Assembly: GCF_029210385.1 (NCBI RefSeq)
Contig: NZ_JARGDQ010000002.1
Location: 1-64,000, forward strand
Reading direction: 5' to 3'
DNA: 64,000 bases
Source: Desulfurivibrio dismutans
Lineage (GTDB): Bacteria > Desulfobacterota > Desulfobulbia > Desulfobulbales > Desulfurivibrionaceae
Shown: positions 24,139 through 35,284 of the stretch, in pieces
How the letters are laid out: each line of letters starts with the position of its first letter
Position numbering within the stretch: the stretch's first letter is position 1
Notes under the pieces: generated by a model
Databases searched by the model: none
The model's input: only the letters and a program-made list of their open reading frames with translations
What the model was told of the DNA's origin: nothing
Program-made: the position numbers and the translations under genes

Positions 24139-26561
24139 CAGATCCCCCTTTTCAGCCAGCGTGGTATTTCCCCCAGGGTATCCAGGGTGAAGATCACCAT
24201 GAAGCTCTTTTCATCAACGTAGCGCCGCACCTCCATCTCCACCGCCCAGCAGTGGGGGTGGTAAGTCACGCCAAAGGAGGCCTCGGCGATATAATCTTCG
24301 GTCAGCGATTTATTGACCATGCCGCGAAAGGTCAGGGATTTCCCCACCGGGGCGGTAAAGCCGGCCCGGACATCACGACTGCTGTCCCCGGCTTCGGTGT
24401 AAAAATAAGGCTCCCGCATACCGAGATGCTTGAGATAACGGTAATTGAGGGTCAGCGAACCGCCGGCCAGACGATAGGTGCCCTGGAGTTCGTAACGGTT
24501 GACCTTCTGGCCGTACATGCTGAGGTTGGTCTGGTAGCGCAGATCCAGGCTGGGTAGAGGCGAGGCCTGCAGGTCAAAACGCAGGTCGGAAAGCTCCCGG
24601 CGGCTCTCATCGGCCACCAGGTCGCGCCGGGCTTCATCGATATCATAGGTCTGCATCATCTTGAAAAAAGCCAGGGGCCGGGACCAGAAGTCGCCGGCCG
24701 GAGCCGCCGGTTGCACCTCCAACGGCGCCGGCGCCGGGTCATCCAGGCCGGCCGGGTTTTGCCGGTCACCGTTAACCGTCGGCACGGTGGCCGCAGTGGC
24801 CCGATGGCCGAAAACTTCGAAATAATTGTTCAGCTCGTAGGTCAGCCAGTTTTTCCGCTCCAGCCGATCAATACTGTCCAACTCCGGCAGTTCGCGCTCG
24901 CCGCTGCGGCTGACATAGGTGTAGACCAGGTTGGGTCGCACCATGTGCTCCAGACCCGGCGAGGTTACCGGGTGATCCAGGGCGGCCCGGGAGCGCCCGC
25001 CGGGAGTCAGCCGGAAATCCCGTACCAGGGTGGTGGCGAGATTGGCCTCGAAGTCGAAGGCGGTGCGATCCTGGTAACGGTCGTACTCCCACTGGTGGTC
25101 ATCGTGCTCGGTAACCTGGTACATGGTCTGGCGCACCCCCACCGTGGCCCGCCCTTCGGTCCAACCCCCGCTGCGGGGCAGGGGCGCGATCAGCTGGGGA
25201 TGAAGATCGAGCCGGTGGGCGCCGATTCCCTTCTGGCGCCAGTAATGGACATATTCATTGCTCCAGGACATGCTAAGGGGCTGGTTCCGCAGGGGGCTGC
25301 GGCCGGAGGCATGCAGCCGGGGCAGGGCCTGCAGCGGGGTACCCAGGCGATTACGGTCAACAACCTGCCCCTGGTAGTTCAGGGTGTGGCGGCTGTCCTG
25401 CTGGGCCATCAGCTCACCGGCCACCAGGGTAGTGGGGCGGAGACGGAAAAGCTGCAAGGTGGAACGGCGAGTGGCCAGCGAAGGCTCCTGCAACTCGCGG
25501 TCGAACAGATCCTCGAAATCGCTGGTGGAGCGAGCATACCCCATGCGGCCGGAATCGAATTCCATGATAAAGTCCTGGTCGGAAACCAGGTCCAGATCCA
25601 GCCGCAGCAGCAGGTCGTCGCCGAAATCGTGATCGGCCTTGCCCCGCAGCCAGTAGCGCTGGCTGCTGTCCCGCAGCCAGCCGTCATTACGATAGTTGTC
25701 ATCGACGGCGTCCTCATGCTCGTCCTGCAGGTAGGTGAGCTGGAACATGCCCAAAGAGCCGGGGGCGGCGGCATAACGGAACTCGGCGCCGGACTGCAGG
25801 CCGCGCCGGTCCATGTACTTGGGATACAGGGTAAGATCGGCACTGGGCGAGAGGTTGATGAAATATGGCAGGGCCAGGCCGTCGCCCCGGCGGTTGGAGC
25901 TGGAGAGCTCCGGGGCCAGGAACCCGCTCTGGCGGTGAACATTGGCCGGCGCCATCAGGTAGGGCGAATAGATAGCGGGCACTTCCTTGACCTGAAAGCG
26001 GGGATGAACAAAGTGGGCCAGGCCGTCGATGGTAAGGTGGATCCGCCGGCTTTTGATGGACCAGGCGGGGCGGCAGTCGTCCTCGGGGCGGCAGGCGGAA
26101 TACCAGGCGTCTTCCAGATAGTAGCTTTCCGGACCGGTTTTTTCGATATGCCTGCCCCTGATGTAAACCCCGCTTTCCACCAGATGGATGGTGGCCTGCT
26201 CCAGGCTGCCGGTCTGGCTTTCCAGGTGCAGCACCAACCCCGCAGCCGCCACCTCTTCGGCAGGCGACTCCAGACGTACCCGGCCATGGGCTTCGACGAT
26301 GCCGCCTTCCGGATCGTAAACCATCCGGTCGGCCCTGATCGCCAGGGGGGCCCCATGGCTCTCCGGCCGGGAGAGCACCACCTCACCCTCGGCAATTACC
26401 CGGCTCGGCTCCACCTGGTGAGTCAAACTGTCGGCGCTGAGCTCCCACAGCGGCACCGCCGGACTCCGCCGTTCCTGGGCCCAGGCTCCGACCGGCAGCA
26501 GCAGGAGCGGTAACAGGAGCGGCAGCAGGAGCGGCAGCAGACGCAAGTGATCGCTGGCCAC
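24138..26561 (-). CDS. lptD: LPS-assembly protein LptD
   Basis: I use the GTG at 26561, preceded by AAGAGG at a suitable distance and starting VASDHLRLLPLLLPLLLPLL, a clear signal peptide; the frame upstream runs into ilvD. The product has about 807 residues with an N-terminal OstA/LptA-like beta-jellyroll (SRVIAEGEVVLSR, DPEGGIVEAHGRVRLES) and a C-terminal beta-barrel. YLEDAWYSACRPEDDCRPAW contains the paired cysteines of the family. LptD with LptE inserts lipopolysaccharide into the outer leaflet. Confidence 0.9.
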   Translation of the reverse strand: MASDHLRLLPLLLPLLLPLLLLPVGAWAQERRSPAVPLWELSADSLTHQVEPSRVIAEGEVVLSRPESHGAPLAIRADRMVYDPEGGIVEAHGRVRLESPAEEVAAAGLVLHLESQTGSLEQATIHLVESGVYIRGRHIEKTGPESYYLEDAWYSACRPEDDCRPAWSIKSRRIHLTIDGLAHFVHPRFQVKEVPAIYSPYLMAPANVHRQSGFLAPELSSSNRRGDGLALPYFINLSPSADLTLYPKYMDRRGLQSGAEFRYAAAPGSLGMFQLTYLQDEHEDAVDDNYRNDGWLRDSSQRYWLRGKADHDFGDDLLLRLDLDLVSDQDFIMEFDSGRMGYARSTSDFEDLFDRELQEPSLATRRSTLQLFRLRPTTLVAGELMAQQDSRHTLNYQGQVVDRNRLGTPLQALPRLHASGRSPLRNQPLSMSWSNEYVHYWRQKGIGAHRLDLHPQLIAPLPRSGGWTEGRATVGVRQTMYQVTEHDDHQWEYDRYQDRTAFDFEANLATTLVRDFRLTPGGRSRAALDHPVTSPGLEHMVRPNLVYTYVSRSGERELPELDSIDRLERKNWLTYELNNYFEVFGHRATAATVPTVNGDRQNPAGLDDPAPAPLEVQPAAPAGDFWSRPLAFFKMMQTYDIDEARRDLVADESRRELSDLRFDLQASPLPSLDLRYQTNLSMYGQKVNRYELQGTYRLAGGSLTLNYRYLKHLGMREPYFYTEAGDSSRDVRAGFTAPVGKSLTFRGMVNKSLTEDYIAEASFGVTYHPHCWAVEMEVRRYVDEKSFMVIFTLDTLGEIPRWLKRGI

Positions 26562-26583
26562 TGGTATCCTCTTTCCCCGGGCC

Positions 26584-28281
26584 TTAGGCCCCCGGTGCCG
26601 TTTTACCGCCACCGCCCAGGGTACACATGATGGCGCCGGTGCAGCCGGAGCTGACCATGGCGGCGTAACGGGCGGCATAACCGGTGGTGAGCTTGGGCGC
26701 CGGCGCCGTCCAGGCGGCCCGCCGCTGGTCCAGCTCCTCTTCGGCCACTTCCAGTTTCATACGATGCCGGGGAATATCGATGCTGATTTCATCCCCCTCC
26801 CGCACCAGGGCAATGGGACCGCCCACGGCGGCCTCCGGCGAGACATGGCCGATGCAGGCGCCCTGGGTGCCGCCGGAAAAACGGCCGTCGGTGATCAGGG
26901 CCACGCTTTTGCCCAGGCCCATGCCGATGATGGCGGCGGTGGGTGAAAGCATCTCCGGCATCCCGGGCCCCCCTTTGGGGCCGCAGTAGCGAATGACCAC
27001 CACGTCGCCGGGGTTGATCTCGCCGTCCAGAATGGCGCTGTGGGCGTCGGTTTCGCCGTCGAAAACCCGGGCCGGGCCGCGATGAACCAGCATCTCGTCG
27101 GCCACCGCCGACTGTTTGACCACCGCCCCGTCCGGCGCCAGGTTGCCGTAGAGCACCCCGATGCCGCCCACCTTATGGTAGGGGTTGCTCACCGGCCGGA
27201 TCACCTCGGCATCGTAAGTTTTTACTTTTTCCAGGTTCTCCCGCAGGGTTTTGCCGGTGGCGGTCATCACCTCCAGGTTGATATCCACCCCGCCCTTGAC
27301 CAACTCATGCAGCACCGCCGGGACCCCGCCGGCCTCATCCAGCTGCTGCAGGCTGTGGGGGCCGCCGGGGATCAGGCTGCACAGGTGCGGGGTGCGGGCG
27401 CTGACCTCGTTGAAATGGCTCAACGGCAGCTCCACCTCGGCCTCATGGGCGATGGCCGGCACATGGAGGACGGTGTTGGTGGAGCAGCCCAGGGCCATGT
27501 CCACCGCCATGGCATTCTCAAAGGCCTCGGCGGAAGCGATGTCCCGCGGGCAGATATTTTCCTTGAGCAAGTCCATCACCGACATCCCCGCCTGCTTGGC
27601 CAGGCGGATGCGGGCGGCGGCCACCGCCGGGATGGTGCCGTTGCCGGGCAACGCCAAGCCAATGGCTTCAGCCAGGCAGTTCATGGAGTTGGCGGTGAAC
27701 ATGCCGGCACAGGAACCACAACCGGGACAGGCCTTGTCTTCCAGTTCGTTGAGCTCCTCCATGGTCATGGTATCGGCCCGAACCTTGCCCACCCCTTCAA
27801 AAACGCTGACCAGGTGGACATCCTGGCCGCGAAAGCGACCGGTGAGCATGGGCCCGCCGCTGACCATCAGCGCCGGGATATTGACCCGCAACATGGCCAT
27901 CAGCATGCCGGGGGTGACCTTGTCGCAGTTGGGCACCGTTACCAGGGCGTCGAAGGGGTGGGCCATGGCCATGATCTCCACCGAATCGGCGATGATTTCG
28001 CGGCTGGCCAGGGAGTATTTCATGCCGGTGTGGTTCATCGCCAGGCCGTCACAAACCCCGATGGTGGCAAAGGAGATGGGAGTGCCGCCGGCCATCCGCA
28101 CCCCGGTTTTGACCGCCTCGACGATCTTGTCCAGGTGCACGTGGCCGGGGATAATCTCGTTGTGGGCATGGGCGATCCCCACCAGGGGGCGACGGATCTC
28201 CTCATCGCTGTACCCCATGGCCTTAAGCAGGGAACGATGGGGGGCGCGTTCCAGTCCTTTGCGCAGGGCGTCGCTTCGCAT
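26584..28281 (-). CDS. ilvD: Dihydroxy-acid dehydratase
   Basis: The 565-residue product has the expected IlvD length and motifs: [29 protein letters not shown] with iron-sulfur ligand cysteines, [14 protein letters not shown], and [19 protein letters not shown] near the C-terminus. It dehydrates 2,3-dihydroxy-isovalerate and its methylvalerate analogue in branched-chain amino acid synthesis. It stands alone, without other ilv genes, upstream of lptD on the same strand. Confidence 0.97.
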   Translation of the reverse strand: MRSDALRKGLERAPHRSLLKAMGYSDEEIRRPLVGIAHAHNEIIPGHVHLDKIVEAVKTGVRMAGGTPISFATIGVCDGLAMNHTGMKYSLASREIIADSVEIMAMAHPFDALVTVPNCDKVTPGMLMAMLRVNIPALMVSGGPMLTGRFRGQDVHLVSVFEGVGKVRADTMTMEELNELEDKACPGCGSCAGMFTANSMNCLAEAIGLALPGNGTIPAVAAARIRLAKQAGMSVMDLLKENICPRDIASAEAFENAMAVDMALGCSTNTVLHVPAIAHEAEVELPLSHFNEVSARTPHLCSLIPGGPHSLQQLDEAGGVPAVLHELVKGGVDINLEVMTATGKTLRENLEKVKTYDAEVIRPVSNPYHKVGGIGVLYGNLAPDGAVVKQSAVADEMLVHRGPARVFDGETDAHSAILDGEINPGDVVVIRYCGPKGGPGMPEMLSPTAAIIGMGLGKSVALITDGRFSGGTQGACIGHVSPEAAVGGPIALVREGDEISIDIPRHRMKLEVAEEELDQRRAAWTAPAPKLTTGYAARYAAMVSSGCTGAIMCTLGGGGKTAPGA

Positions 28282-28604
28282 GGCTGTGGTTTCCTTATCA
28301 GAGTAGAGTTAAGGGATGGAAAATACCGGTGAACCAGGGAACAAAAACCTCAGGACGGCACACCGGGGAGCATTTTTGCAAAATCCATAACCTACGCAAG
28401 GGTCGGGCTACTGTCAAGCGTTAAACCTTAACCCAGCCGGGCAGGGTCAAAATCGCGTGGGGTCTGAACAGGGGCCAAGACCGATGACTTTAACCCTGCC
28501 CCGCCGTTTGTCTCCGTAAAATGGCTTGCCAATTGCCGACCTTAGCGGTAAGCTGACCCAAACTATCTCATTGAAAAAGAAGACCTTACCTGAATACTAA
28601 CCAT
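28282..28604. promoter_or_regulatory. Divergent intergenic region between ilvD and a radical SAM gene
   Basis: A 323-base gap between divergent genes. It contains a 63-base inverted repeat, GGGCAGGGT (28439-28447) and ACCCTGCCC (28493-28501), with TTT/AAA next to the arms. No T-box, leader peptide or convincing promoter could be read by eye. Confidence 0.5.
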
Positions 28605-29588
28605 ATGAACTTCATCTTCGGCCCGGTCAACTCCCGCCGCCTCGGGATCTCTTTGGGCATCGACCTGCTGCCCCCCAAAATCTGCAATTTCAACTGTATT
28701 TATTGCGAGGTGGGCCCCACCACCGAGTTCACCAACGAACGGGGGGAGTATGCCGACACCGCCGCCATTATCGCCGAAATCGAGGCATTCCGGGCCGATG
28801 AGGCGGCGGTGGCACGTCTGGACGTCCTGACCATCACCGCCTCCGGCGAGCCCACCCTGCACCTCGGCCTGGGAGAAATCATCGCCCACTGCAAAAAAAA
28901 GATCGCCAAGCCGGTGGCGGTGCTCAGCAACGGCTCCCTGCTCCATGACCCCCAGGTGCGCCGGGAACTGGCCCAGGCCGACATTATCATTCCCTCGCTG
29001 GACGCGGCTCGGGATGAGAGTTTTCGCCGCATCAACCGACCGGACCGGCAGTGCCGCTTAAGCGAGATCATCGACGGTCTGGTCGCTTTCCGGCGAGAGT
29101 TTACCGGCCATTACTGGCTGGAGATCCTGCTGGCCAAGGGGATCAACGACACGCCGGCCGACCTGGCGGCCCTGGCGGCGGCGGTGGCAAGGATCAAGCC
29201 GGAACGGGTGCAGCTTAACACCGTGGCCCGCCCGCCACTGGAAAGTTTCGCCAGACCCCTGCGGGCCGAAGAATTACGGGCGGCGGCGGCGGCGCTGCCG
29301 GTGACGGTCGATATTCTCACCGACCGCGCCGCCGATGCCCCCCCCCTGGTAAGAGATGTTTTGGCCAGCAAACGAGGCCGTCGCGAAGACGAAGAGGAGG
29401 TGCTGCACCTGCTGCGGCGCCGACCCTGCACCGCCGCCGACATCAGCACCGCTCTTGGAATGGAACGGGAACGGGTTGACCAGGCCACGGCGCAACTGAC
29501 CGCAGCCGGCCATGTCGGCACCTCCCATCATCGCGACCAGAAATATTACATTGTCCTGCCCCGTGGGCAGGAGCATCCACAGGATTAA
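28605..29588 (+). CDS. Radical SAM protein with C-terminal winged helix
   Basis: The 327-residue product opens FGPVNSRRLGISLGIDLLPPK, then the CX3CX2C motif CNFNCIYC for a 4Fe-4S cluster and SAM. TASGEPTLHLGLGEII and SLDAARDESFRRINRP are typical of this subfamily. From about residue 250 a DELL-type helical domain (VLHLLRRRPCTAADISTALGMERERVDQA) looks like a winged helix. The substrate is unknown. It is followed three bases later by rng, so the two may share a transcript. Confidence 0.85.
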   Translation: MNFIFGPVNSRRLGISLGIDLLPPKICNFNCIYCEVGPTTEFTNERGEYADTAAIIAEIEAFRADEAAVARLDVLTITASGEPTLHLGLGEIIAHCKKKIAKPVAVLSNGSLLHDPQVRRELAQADIIIPSLDAARDESFRRINRPDRQCRLSEIIDGLVAFRREFTGHYWLEILLAKGINDTPADLAALAAAVARIKPERVQLNTVARPPLESFARPLRAEELRAAAAALPVTVDILTDRAADAPPLVRDVLASKRGRREDEEEVLHLLRRRPCTAADISTALGMERERVDQATAQLTAAGHVGTSHHRDQKYYIVLPRGQEHPQD

Positions 29589-29591
29589 ACC

Positions 29592-31733
29592 ATGAGCGAC
29601 GAACGAACACGTTCCGTACTGGACCGGGTCAGCCAATGGCTGGGCCGCAAGAAAGACACCAACCCCAACGAATCCCAGCCAGAGGAAAACGGTAATATGC
29701 CGGAAAAGCAAAATAAGCCAGCGGCCGCAATAGTGACCGACCATCAGCAACCGGAAGCGCAAGTCGAGGCCAACGGCAACGGCGAAACGTCAACCGGTGG
29801 CAAAAAACCTGCCAAAAGCCCTTCCGCCCGCCGCCGTGAGCAACGGGCCCGGGCCAAGGAGCGGGCCGCCAAGGCGGCCAACGATGAAGCTCCGGAGCTG
29901 GATGGCAAACCAGCCCCGGCTGAAGCCCAAAAAACATCGGCCACCGGCAACGCTTCGGCTAAAACCGCCGGCGGCCGGAGCAAAGGACGCAGCCCGGCCA
30001 AAGCCAAGGCTAAAGCCACCGCTGACAAGGTTCCAGCTAAGACCGACCCGGATTCCACCGCGGCCAAGCCCCGGAGAAAAAGTCCGGCTAAAAGCCAGGC
30101 CAAACCAAAAACCGAAGACACGGCCAATACCGCCGACACAGCCAGCGGCAAAAGCCGCCGCCAACCACCGGCCAAAGGTAAGACCAAAGAGAAATCCGAA
30201 GGCGCCACCGGGGTTAAGTCCACCCCCAAAGCCGGGGCCGGGGCCAGTTACAAGCTGCTGATCAACACCGACGAGCCTGAGGAGTGCCGCCTGGCCCTGG
30301 TCGAAAACGGTAAAGTGGAAGGCTTTTACATCGAATCCACCAGCGGCGCTCAGTGCAAGGGCAATATCTACAAGGGCCGGATTACTTCGGTGGAGGCCAA
30401 CCTGCAGGCGGCCTTTGTCGATATCGGCCTGCCCAAAAACGGCTTTTTGTCCTTCAGCGAGATCCACCCCGAATACTATGAAAAGGAGGTGGACCCGGAC
30501 ACCAACTGGAAAAGTCTTAAAATCCAGGACATGGTCAAAAAAGGCCGGGAGGTGCTGGTGGAGGTGGTCAAGGATGCCACCGGCAACAAGGGCCCCAGCC
30601 TGACCACTTATCTCTCCCTGCCCGGCCGCTGCCTGGTGCTGATGCCGGGCAGTGATTCCGCCGGCATTTCCCGCAAGATCGACGATGAGGAGCAGCGCCG
30701 CAAACTGCGCGAGATGGTAGAGGGGCTGAACATCCCCGAAGGGATCGGCTATATTATCCGCACCGCCAGCCAGGAGATCACCAAGACCGCCCTCACCCAG
30801 GATCTGCGCTTTTTGCTCAACCTCTGGACCGAGATCAAGAATAAAGGCCAGAGCGTTCCGGCTCCGGCCCTGCTTTACAAGGAACAGAACATCATCGCCC
30901 GTTTCCTGCGCGATCATTACACCACCGACATCAAGGAGATTCTGGTGGACAACGAGGAGGCCGCCGAACAGGTGAAGGATTTCCTGCAGTTGCTGCCGGC
31001 GACCCAACGCAAGAAGACCACCGTCAAGCTGCACCAGGGCAGCCAGCCGATCTTCCATCAGTACCACGTGGAAAAGCAGGTCGAGCAGATGTTCCAGCCC
31101 ACCGTTTCCCTGCCCTCCGGAGGAAGCATCGTCATCAATCCCACCGAGGCCCTGGTGGCCATCGATGTCAACTCAGGCCGCACCGCCTCCAAAGACCGGG
31201 ATTTCGAAGAGAGCATCTTCATCGCCAACATGGAGGCCGCCGAGGAGCTGGCCCGCCAGCTCAAGATGCGAGACCTGGGCGGACTGATCGTGGTGGATTT
31301 CATCGATATGCGCTCCGCCGCCCATACTCGGGAGGTGGAGAAAAAGGTGCGGGAGTGCATGAAAAAGGACAAGGCCAAGGTGGATTTCTCCCGGATCTCC
31401 AAATTCGGCCTGATGCAGATCTCAAGGCAGAAGATGGCCGCCCCCATCCAGACCACCAGCTACAAGACCTGCCCCCACTGCGAGGGTCGGGGCATGATCC
31501 GCTCGGTGGAAAACATGGTGCTGAGCTACCTGCGCCAGATTCAGACCGGGCTGCACCAGCGCAAGGCCAGCAAAGTAAAGTGCCGCCTGCCGCTGGAAGT
31601 GGCCCAGTACATCTTCAACAAGAAACGGGAAGATCTGCTGGAACTGGAAAAGGAGTATCAGGCTGAGATCATCATCGAAGTCGACCCCCTGATGCTGTCG
31701 GCGGATACCAACATCGAATTTTTAAAGGAGTAG
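29592..31733 (+). CDS. rng: Ribonuclease E/G family endoribonuclease
   Basis: The 713-residue product starts with a disordered region of about 215 residues rich in Lys, Ala and Pro. The catalytic part begins with the S1 domain (GNIYKGRITSVEANLQAAFV near residue 256), continues to the DNase I-like site AIDVNSGR and VVDFIDM, and the zinc-link CPHCEGRG near 626. This is the RNase E/G core, which processes rRNA and degrades mRNA. The E. coli-type C-terminal scaffold is absent; instead the basic extension is N-terminal. It converges on mltG with one base between the stops. Confidence 0.93.
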   Translation: MSDERTRSVLDRVSQWLGRKKDTNPNESQPEENGNMPEKQNKPAAAIVTDHQQPEAQVEANGNGETSTGGKKPAKSPSARRREQRARAKERAAKAANDEAPELDGKPAPAEAQKTSATGNASAKTAGGRSKGRSPAKAKAKATADKVPAKTDPDSTAAKPRRKSPAKSQAKPKTEDTANTADTASGKSRRQPPAKGKTKEKSEGATGVKSTPKAGAGASYKLLINTDEPEECRLALVENGKVEGFYIESTSGAQCKGNIYKGRITSVEANLQAAFVDIGLPKNGFLSFSEIHPEYYEKEVDPDTNWKSLKIQDMVKKGREVLVEVVKDATGNKGPSLTTYLSLPGRCLVLMPGSDSAGISRKIDDEEQRRKLREMVEGLNIPEGIGYIIRTASQEITKTALTQDLRFLLNLWTEIKNKGQSVPAPALLYKEQNIIARFLRDHYTTDIKEILVDNEEAAEQVKDFLQLLPATQRKKTTVKLHQGSQPIFHQYHVEKQVEQMFQPTVSLPSGGSIVINPTEALVAIDVNSGRTASKDRDFEESIFIANMEAAEELARQLKMRDLGGLIVVDFIDMRSAAHTREVEKKVRECMKKDKAKVDFSRISKFGLMQISRQKMAAPIQTTSYKTCPHCEGRGMIRSVENMVLSYLRQIQTGLHQRKASKVKCRLPLEVAQYIFNKKREDLLELEKEYQAEIIIEVDPLMLSADTNIEFLKE

Positions 31734-31734
31734 A

Positions 31735-32751
31735 TTATCGCTGGTATAAATTTACCGCCCGGTTGTGCTCGCGGAGGTTGGTGGAAAAATGGTGGGAGCC
31801 GTCGTTGCGGGAGACGAAGTAGAGGTAATCGGTGTCTTCCGGGTTGAGCACGGCGGCAATGGCCTCGCGGCCGGGGTTGGCGATGGGCCCGGGGGGCAGG
31901 CCATGGATGGTGTAGGTGTTGTAAGGCGTGGGGGTGCGCAGATCCTGGCGGGTGAGGCGGCGGTCGAAACTTTGCAGCCCGTAGATCACCGTGGGGTCGG
32001 TCTGCAGGCGCATGCCCTTTTCCAGGCGATTGAAAAAGACCCCGGCGATTTTCGCCCGCTCCTCGGCCCGGCCGGTTTCCTTTTCGACGATGGAGGCCAG
32101 GGTCATGATCTCCCGGCGGTTCAGGCCGACGTCGTTGCCCATCTCCGCCAGCAGTTCATCCAGCACCGCCCGGGCCCGGCGAACCATGACGGCGGTGATC
32201 TCTTCCTTGCTTTGCCCACGGGTAAAAAAATAGGTATCGGGAAAGAGCCAGCCTTCCAAGGTGGGCGAGTCCACCGCAAAAAGCGCCGGGGTTGCCGGCG
32301 CGGCGGCAAAGGCGACAAAACTCTCCTCGGCCAGCAGTTGCTGTGCGCCAAGTAGCCGGGCCACCTGGTACAGGTTGGCTCCTTCGGGAATGGTGACCTG
32401 GCGGCGGACGGTACGGCCGGAAGCAAGCAGTTGCAGAATTTGCCGCGGGCTGGCGCCGGCCGCCACCGCATATTCCCCGGCCTTCAGTTGCCCGCGATAA
32501 CCGCCAAAAGCAGCCAGCCAACGAAAGCGCCGATCGGGGCGCAGTACTTCCGCCTCCACCAGGGTCCTTTCGATGACCGAAAAGGGTGAGCCCGGTACGA
32601 TATAAACCAGGGTTTCACTCCTGGCCGGACCGGTCCCCATGGCATAAGCCCAGAACCACAGCAGGGCCGTCAACCCCGCCAGCAGCCCCAGCCATAAGGC
32701 CGGGCGGCGGCGGAAGTTCCGGGGCCCGGACAGCCACCGATCCAGTTCCAT
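31735..32751 (-). CDS. mltG: Endolytic transglycosylase MltG
   Basis: A 338-residue bitopic protein: a membrane helix (ALWLGLLAGLTALLWFWAYA) near residue 20, a LysM-like segment, then the YceG catalytic domain with ASIVEKETG holding the catalytic Glu and DPTVIYG, TPYNTYTIHGLPPGPIANPG near the C-terminus. MltG cuts nascent glycan strands and limits their length. The start lies two bases from the lon stop, so lon and mltG form a minus-strand pair. Confidence 0.95.
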   Translation of the reverse strand: MELDRWLSGPRNFRRRPALWLGLLAGLTALLWFWAYAMGTGPARSETLVYIVPGSPFSVIERTLVEAEVLRPDRRFRWLAAFGGYRGQLKAGEYAVAAGASPRQILQLLASGRTVRRQVTIPEGANLYQVARLLGAQQLLAEESFVAFAAAPATPALFAVDSPTLEGWLFPDTYFFTRGQSKEEITAVMVRRARAVLDELLAEMGNDVGLNRREIMTLASIVEKETGRAEERAKIAGVFFNRLEKGMRLQTDPTVIYGLQSFDRRLTRQDLRTPTPYNTYTIHGLPPGPIANPGREAIAAVLNPEDTDYLYFVSRNDGSHHFSTNLREHNRAVNLYQR

Positions 32752-32753
32752 GA

Positions 32754-35126
32754 TTAGCTAAAGATCATTTTAAGGATCTGCTCCATGTTCTTCACCGGCA
32801 CAAAGGTGATCTTGTCTCGCAGATCCTTGGGGATCTCCTCCAGGTCTTTCTTGTTGTGCTGGGGGATCACCACCGTGGTGATCTCCGCCCGCAGGGCCGC
32901 CAGGGCCTTTTCTTTCAGACCGCCGATGGGCAACACCCGGCCCCGCAGAGTAATTTCCCCGGTCATGGCCACGTCGGGGCGGACTTTCTTGCCGGCCAGG
33001 GCCGAGTAAAGGGCGGTGGCCATGGTGACTCCGGCCGAGGGGCCGTCTTTGGGGATGGCGCCGGCCGGGACATGGATATGGATATCCAGGTCATCAAAAT
33101 AGTTCTCTTCCAGCTTGAGCTCCTTGCGCCGGGTGCGGCAGTAGCTCAGGGCGGCCTGGGCCGACTCCTTCATCACCTCGCCCAGCTGACCGGTGAGGGT
33201 CAGGTTGCCCCGACCCTTCATCAGCGACACCTCGACGTAAAGGATCTCGCCGCCCACCTCGGTCCAGGCCAGGCCGGTGGCGATCCCGGGCCGGTCGATC
33301 ATTTCGCTTTCCGCCTCGGGCAGGTAACGGGCCGGCCCCAGGTAACCGTGCAGGGTCCGGCTGCTGATGGAATACGGTCCCTTGCCACCCTCGGCGATCT
33401 TGCGGGCCACTTTGCGGCACAACGCCCCGATTTCCCGCTCCAGATTTCGCAGCCCCGCCTCCCGGGTATAGTGGGTAATCAGCCTTGAAATTGCCGCCTC
33501 GGCAAACTTGATCTGGTTCGGCTTTAAACCGTTTTCCTTGATCTGCCGGGGAATCAGGTAGCGTTTGGCGATTTCCACCTTTTCTTCATGGGTGTAGCCC
33601 GCCAGGCGGATGACCTCCATGCGATCCAGCAGGGCCGCCGGGATGGTGTCGGTCATGTTGGCGGTGGTGATGAACATCACCCGGGACAGATCAAAGGGCA
33701 GGTTGAGGTAGTGGTCGGAAAAATCGGTGTTCTGGGCCGGATCCAACACCTCCAGCAGAGCCGAGGAGGGATCGCCCCGGTAGTCGGTGCCCACCTTGTC
33801 GATCTCATCCATCATGAACACCGGGTTGTTGCTCTCCACCGTCTTCAGACCCTGGATGATGCGGCCCGGCATGGCTCCGATGTAGGTCCGGCGATGGCCC
33901 CGGATTTCGGCTTCATCCCGCATACCGCCCAGCGACAGGCGGTGAAACTTGCGCCCCAGGGCGCGGGCAATGGACTGCCCCAGCGAAGTCTTACCCACCC
34001 CGGGCGGGCCGACAAAGCAGAGAATCGGCCCCTTGCTGGACTTGTTGAGCTTGCGCACCGCCAGGTACTCGAGGATCCGTTCCTTGACCTTTTCCAGCCC
34101 GTAATGGTCGGCGTCCAGAACTTCCCGGGCCACTTTCAGGTCCAGCCGGTCTTTGCTGGACTTGCGCCAGGGCACATCCTGCAGCCAGTCGATATAGGTG
34201 CGGATGATGGAGGCCTCGGAAGCGTCGGGGTGCATCATCTCCAGGCGCTTGAGCTGCTTGAGGCCTTCTTTTTTTACATCCTTGGGGAAACTGCCCTTGT
34301 TGAATTTATCCCGCAGTTCTTCCAGCTCCTGGGATCGCTCGTCGACATCACCCAACTCTTTTTTAAGGGCCTGGAGCTGCTCCCGCAGGAAGTACTCTCG
34401 CTGGCTGCGCCCCATCTCTTCCTTGGCCTCGGACTGAATCCGGGCCTGGACGGTGGAAACCTCCAGCTCTTTCTGCAAAAATTCGGCCACCTTGCGCAAC
34501 CTGGCCACCGGGTCCAGCAATTCCAGCACCGACTGGGAGTCGGACACCTTGAGCTGCAGGTTGGACACCACCAGGTCGGCCAGCCGGCCCGGCTCCTCGA
34601 CGTTATTGAGCACCACCATCAGATCCGAAGACATGATGCCCTTGAGCGCCAGGATTTTTTCCGTCTGCTCCCGGACGTTGCGCATCATGGCCTCGATTTC
34701 CACCCCAATTTCCTCGACGTCATCGTCGTGCAGGAGTTCAATATCGGCCAGCAAATAGGGCTTTTCCTGAGCAAAATTGGTAATCCGGGCCTTGTTCACC
34801 GCCTGCACCAGCACCTTGAGCCGGCCGTCGGGCAGTTTCAGGGTGCGCATCACCATACAGACCATGCCGGTGTGATAGATCTCCTTGATGCCGGGCTCAT
34901 CCACCCCGGCATCTTTCTGGGCCACCAGCACGATCAGCTTGTCACGGCTCATGGCCTCGTTGACCGCCCCCACCGAAGAAGGCCGGCCAACAAAAAGCGG
35001 CAGAATCATGTAATTGAACACCACCACATCGCGCACCGCCATCACCGGCAGCTGAGCGGGAATATCCCGTTCGTTGACCTCGGCAGCACCTTCGAATTCG
35101 GGGTCGATACTGTCTTCCATATGCAC
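32754..35126 (-). CDS. lon: ATP-dependent protease Lon
   Basis: The 790-residue product has the full Lon set: N-terminal substrate domain ([23 protein letters not shown]), Walker [19 protein letters not shown] near residue 370, Walker [11 protein letters not shown] and the C-terminal protease domain with the catalytic Ser in [13 protein letters not shown] (about residue 696) and Lys in [10 protein letters not shown]. It degrades misfolded and regulatory proteins in the cytoplasm. A sigma70-type promoter lies at 35197-35225. Confidence 0.98.
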   Translation of the reverse strand: MHMEDSIDPEFEGAAEVNERDIPAQLPVMAVRDVVVFNYMILPLFVGRPSSVGAVNEAMSRDKLIVLVAQKDAGVDEPGIKEIYHTGMVCMVMRTLKLPDGRLKVLVQAVNKARITNFAQEKPYLLADIELLHDDDVEEIGVEIEAMMRNVREQTEKILALKGIMSSDLMVVLNNVEEPGRLADLVVSNLQLKVSDSQSVLELLDPVARLRKVAEFLQKELEVSTVQARIQSEAKEEMGRSQREYFLREQLQALKKELGDVDERSQELEELRDKFNKGSFPKDVKKEGLKQLKRLEMMHPDASEASIIRTYIDWLQDVPWRKSSKDRLDLKVAREVLDADHYGLEKVKERILEYLAVRKLNKSSKGPILCFVGPPGVGKTSLGQSIARALGRKFHRLSLGGMRDEAEIRGHRRTYIGAMPGRIIQGLKTVESNNPVFMMDEIDKVGTDYRGDPSSALLEVLDPAQNTDFSDHYLNLPFDLSRVMFITTANMTDTIPAALLDRMEVIRLAGYTHEEKVEIAKRYLIPRQIKENGLKPNQIKFAEAAISRLITHYTREAGLRNLEREIGALCRKVARKIAEGGKGPYSISSRTLHGYLGPARYLPEAESEMIDRPGIATGLAWTEVGGEILYVEVSLMKGRGNLTLTGQLGEVMKESAQAALSYCRTRRKELKLEENYFDDLDIHIHVPAGAIPKDGPSAGVTMATALYSALAGKKVRPDVAMTGEITLRGRVLPIGGLKEKALAALRAEITTVVIPQHNKKDLEEIPKDLRDKITFVPVKNMEQILKMIFS

Positions 35127-35196
35127 GAAATATCCTCCTTATCGGGATAGAAAATGGGCAATTGCAGCAGGCCCTTCACGGCCTGGGCGATAGAGG

Positions 35197-35225
35197 AAAC
35201 TAAGCATCCCCGCCCGGCAAGTCAA
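35197..35225 (-). promoter_or_regulatory. Promoter of lon
   Basis: On the minus strand TTGACT (35225-35220) and TAGTTT (35202-35197) are 17 bp apart, giving a leader of about 65 bases before the lon ATG. The CCCCTTGACT and GGGGATG bases nearby also recall a weak heat-shock promoter, but the sigma70 reading is better. Confidence 0.5.
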
Positions 35226-35284
35226 GGGGAAACGCACCTGTCCCGCTTACCGCAATCCGGGGCGCGGTTGGATAGACCAGCAGC

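Noticed and set aside
28439-28501. Inverted repeat upstream of ilvD as a branched-chain attenuator
   Set aside because: No leader peptide with Ile, Leu or Val codons, no T-box motif and no terminator T-tract next to it.
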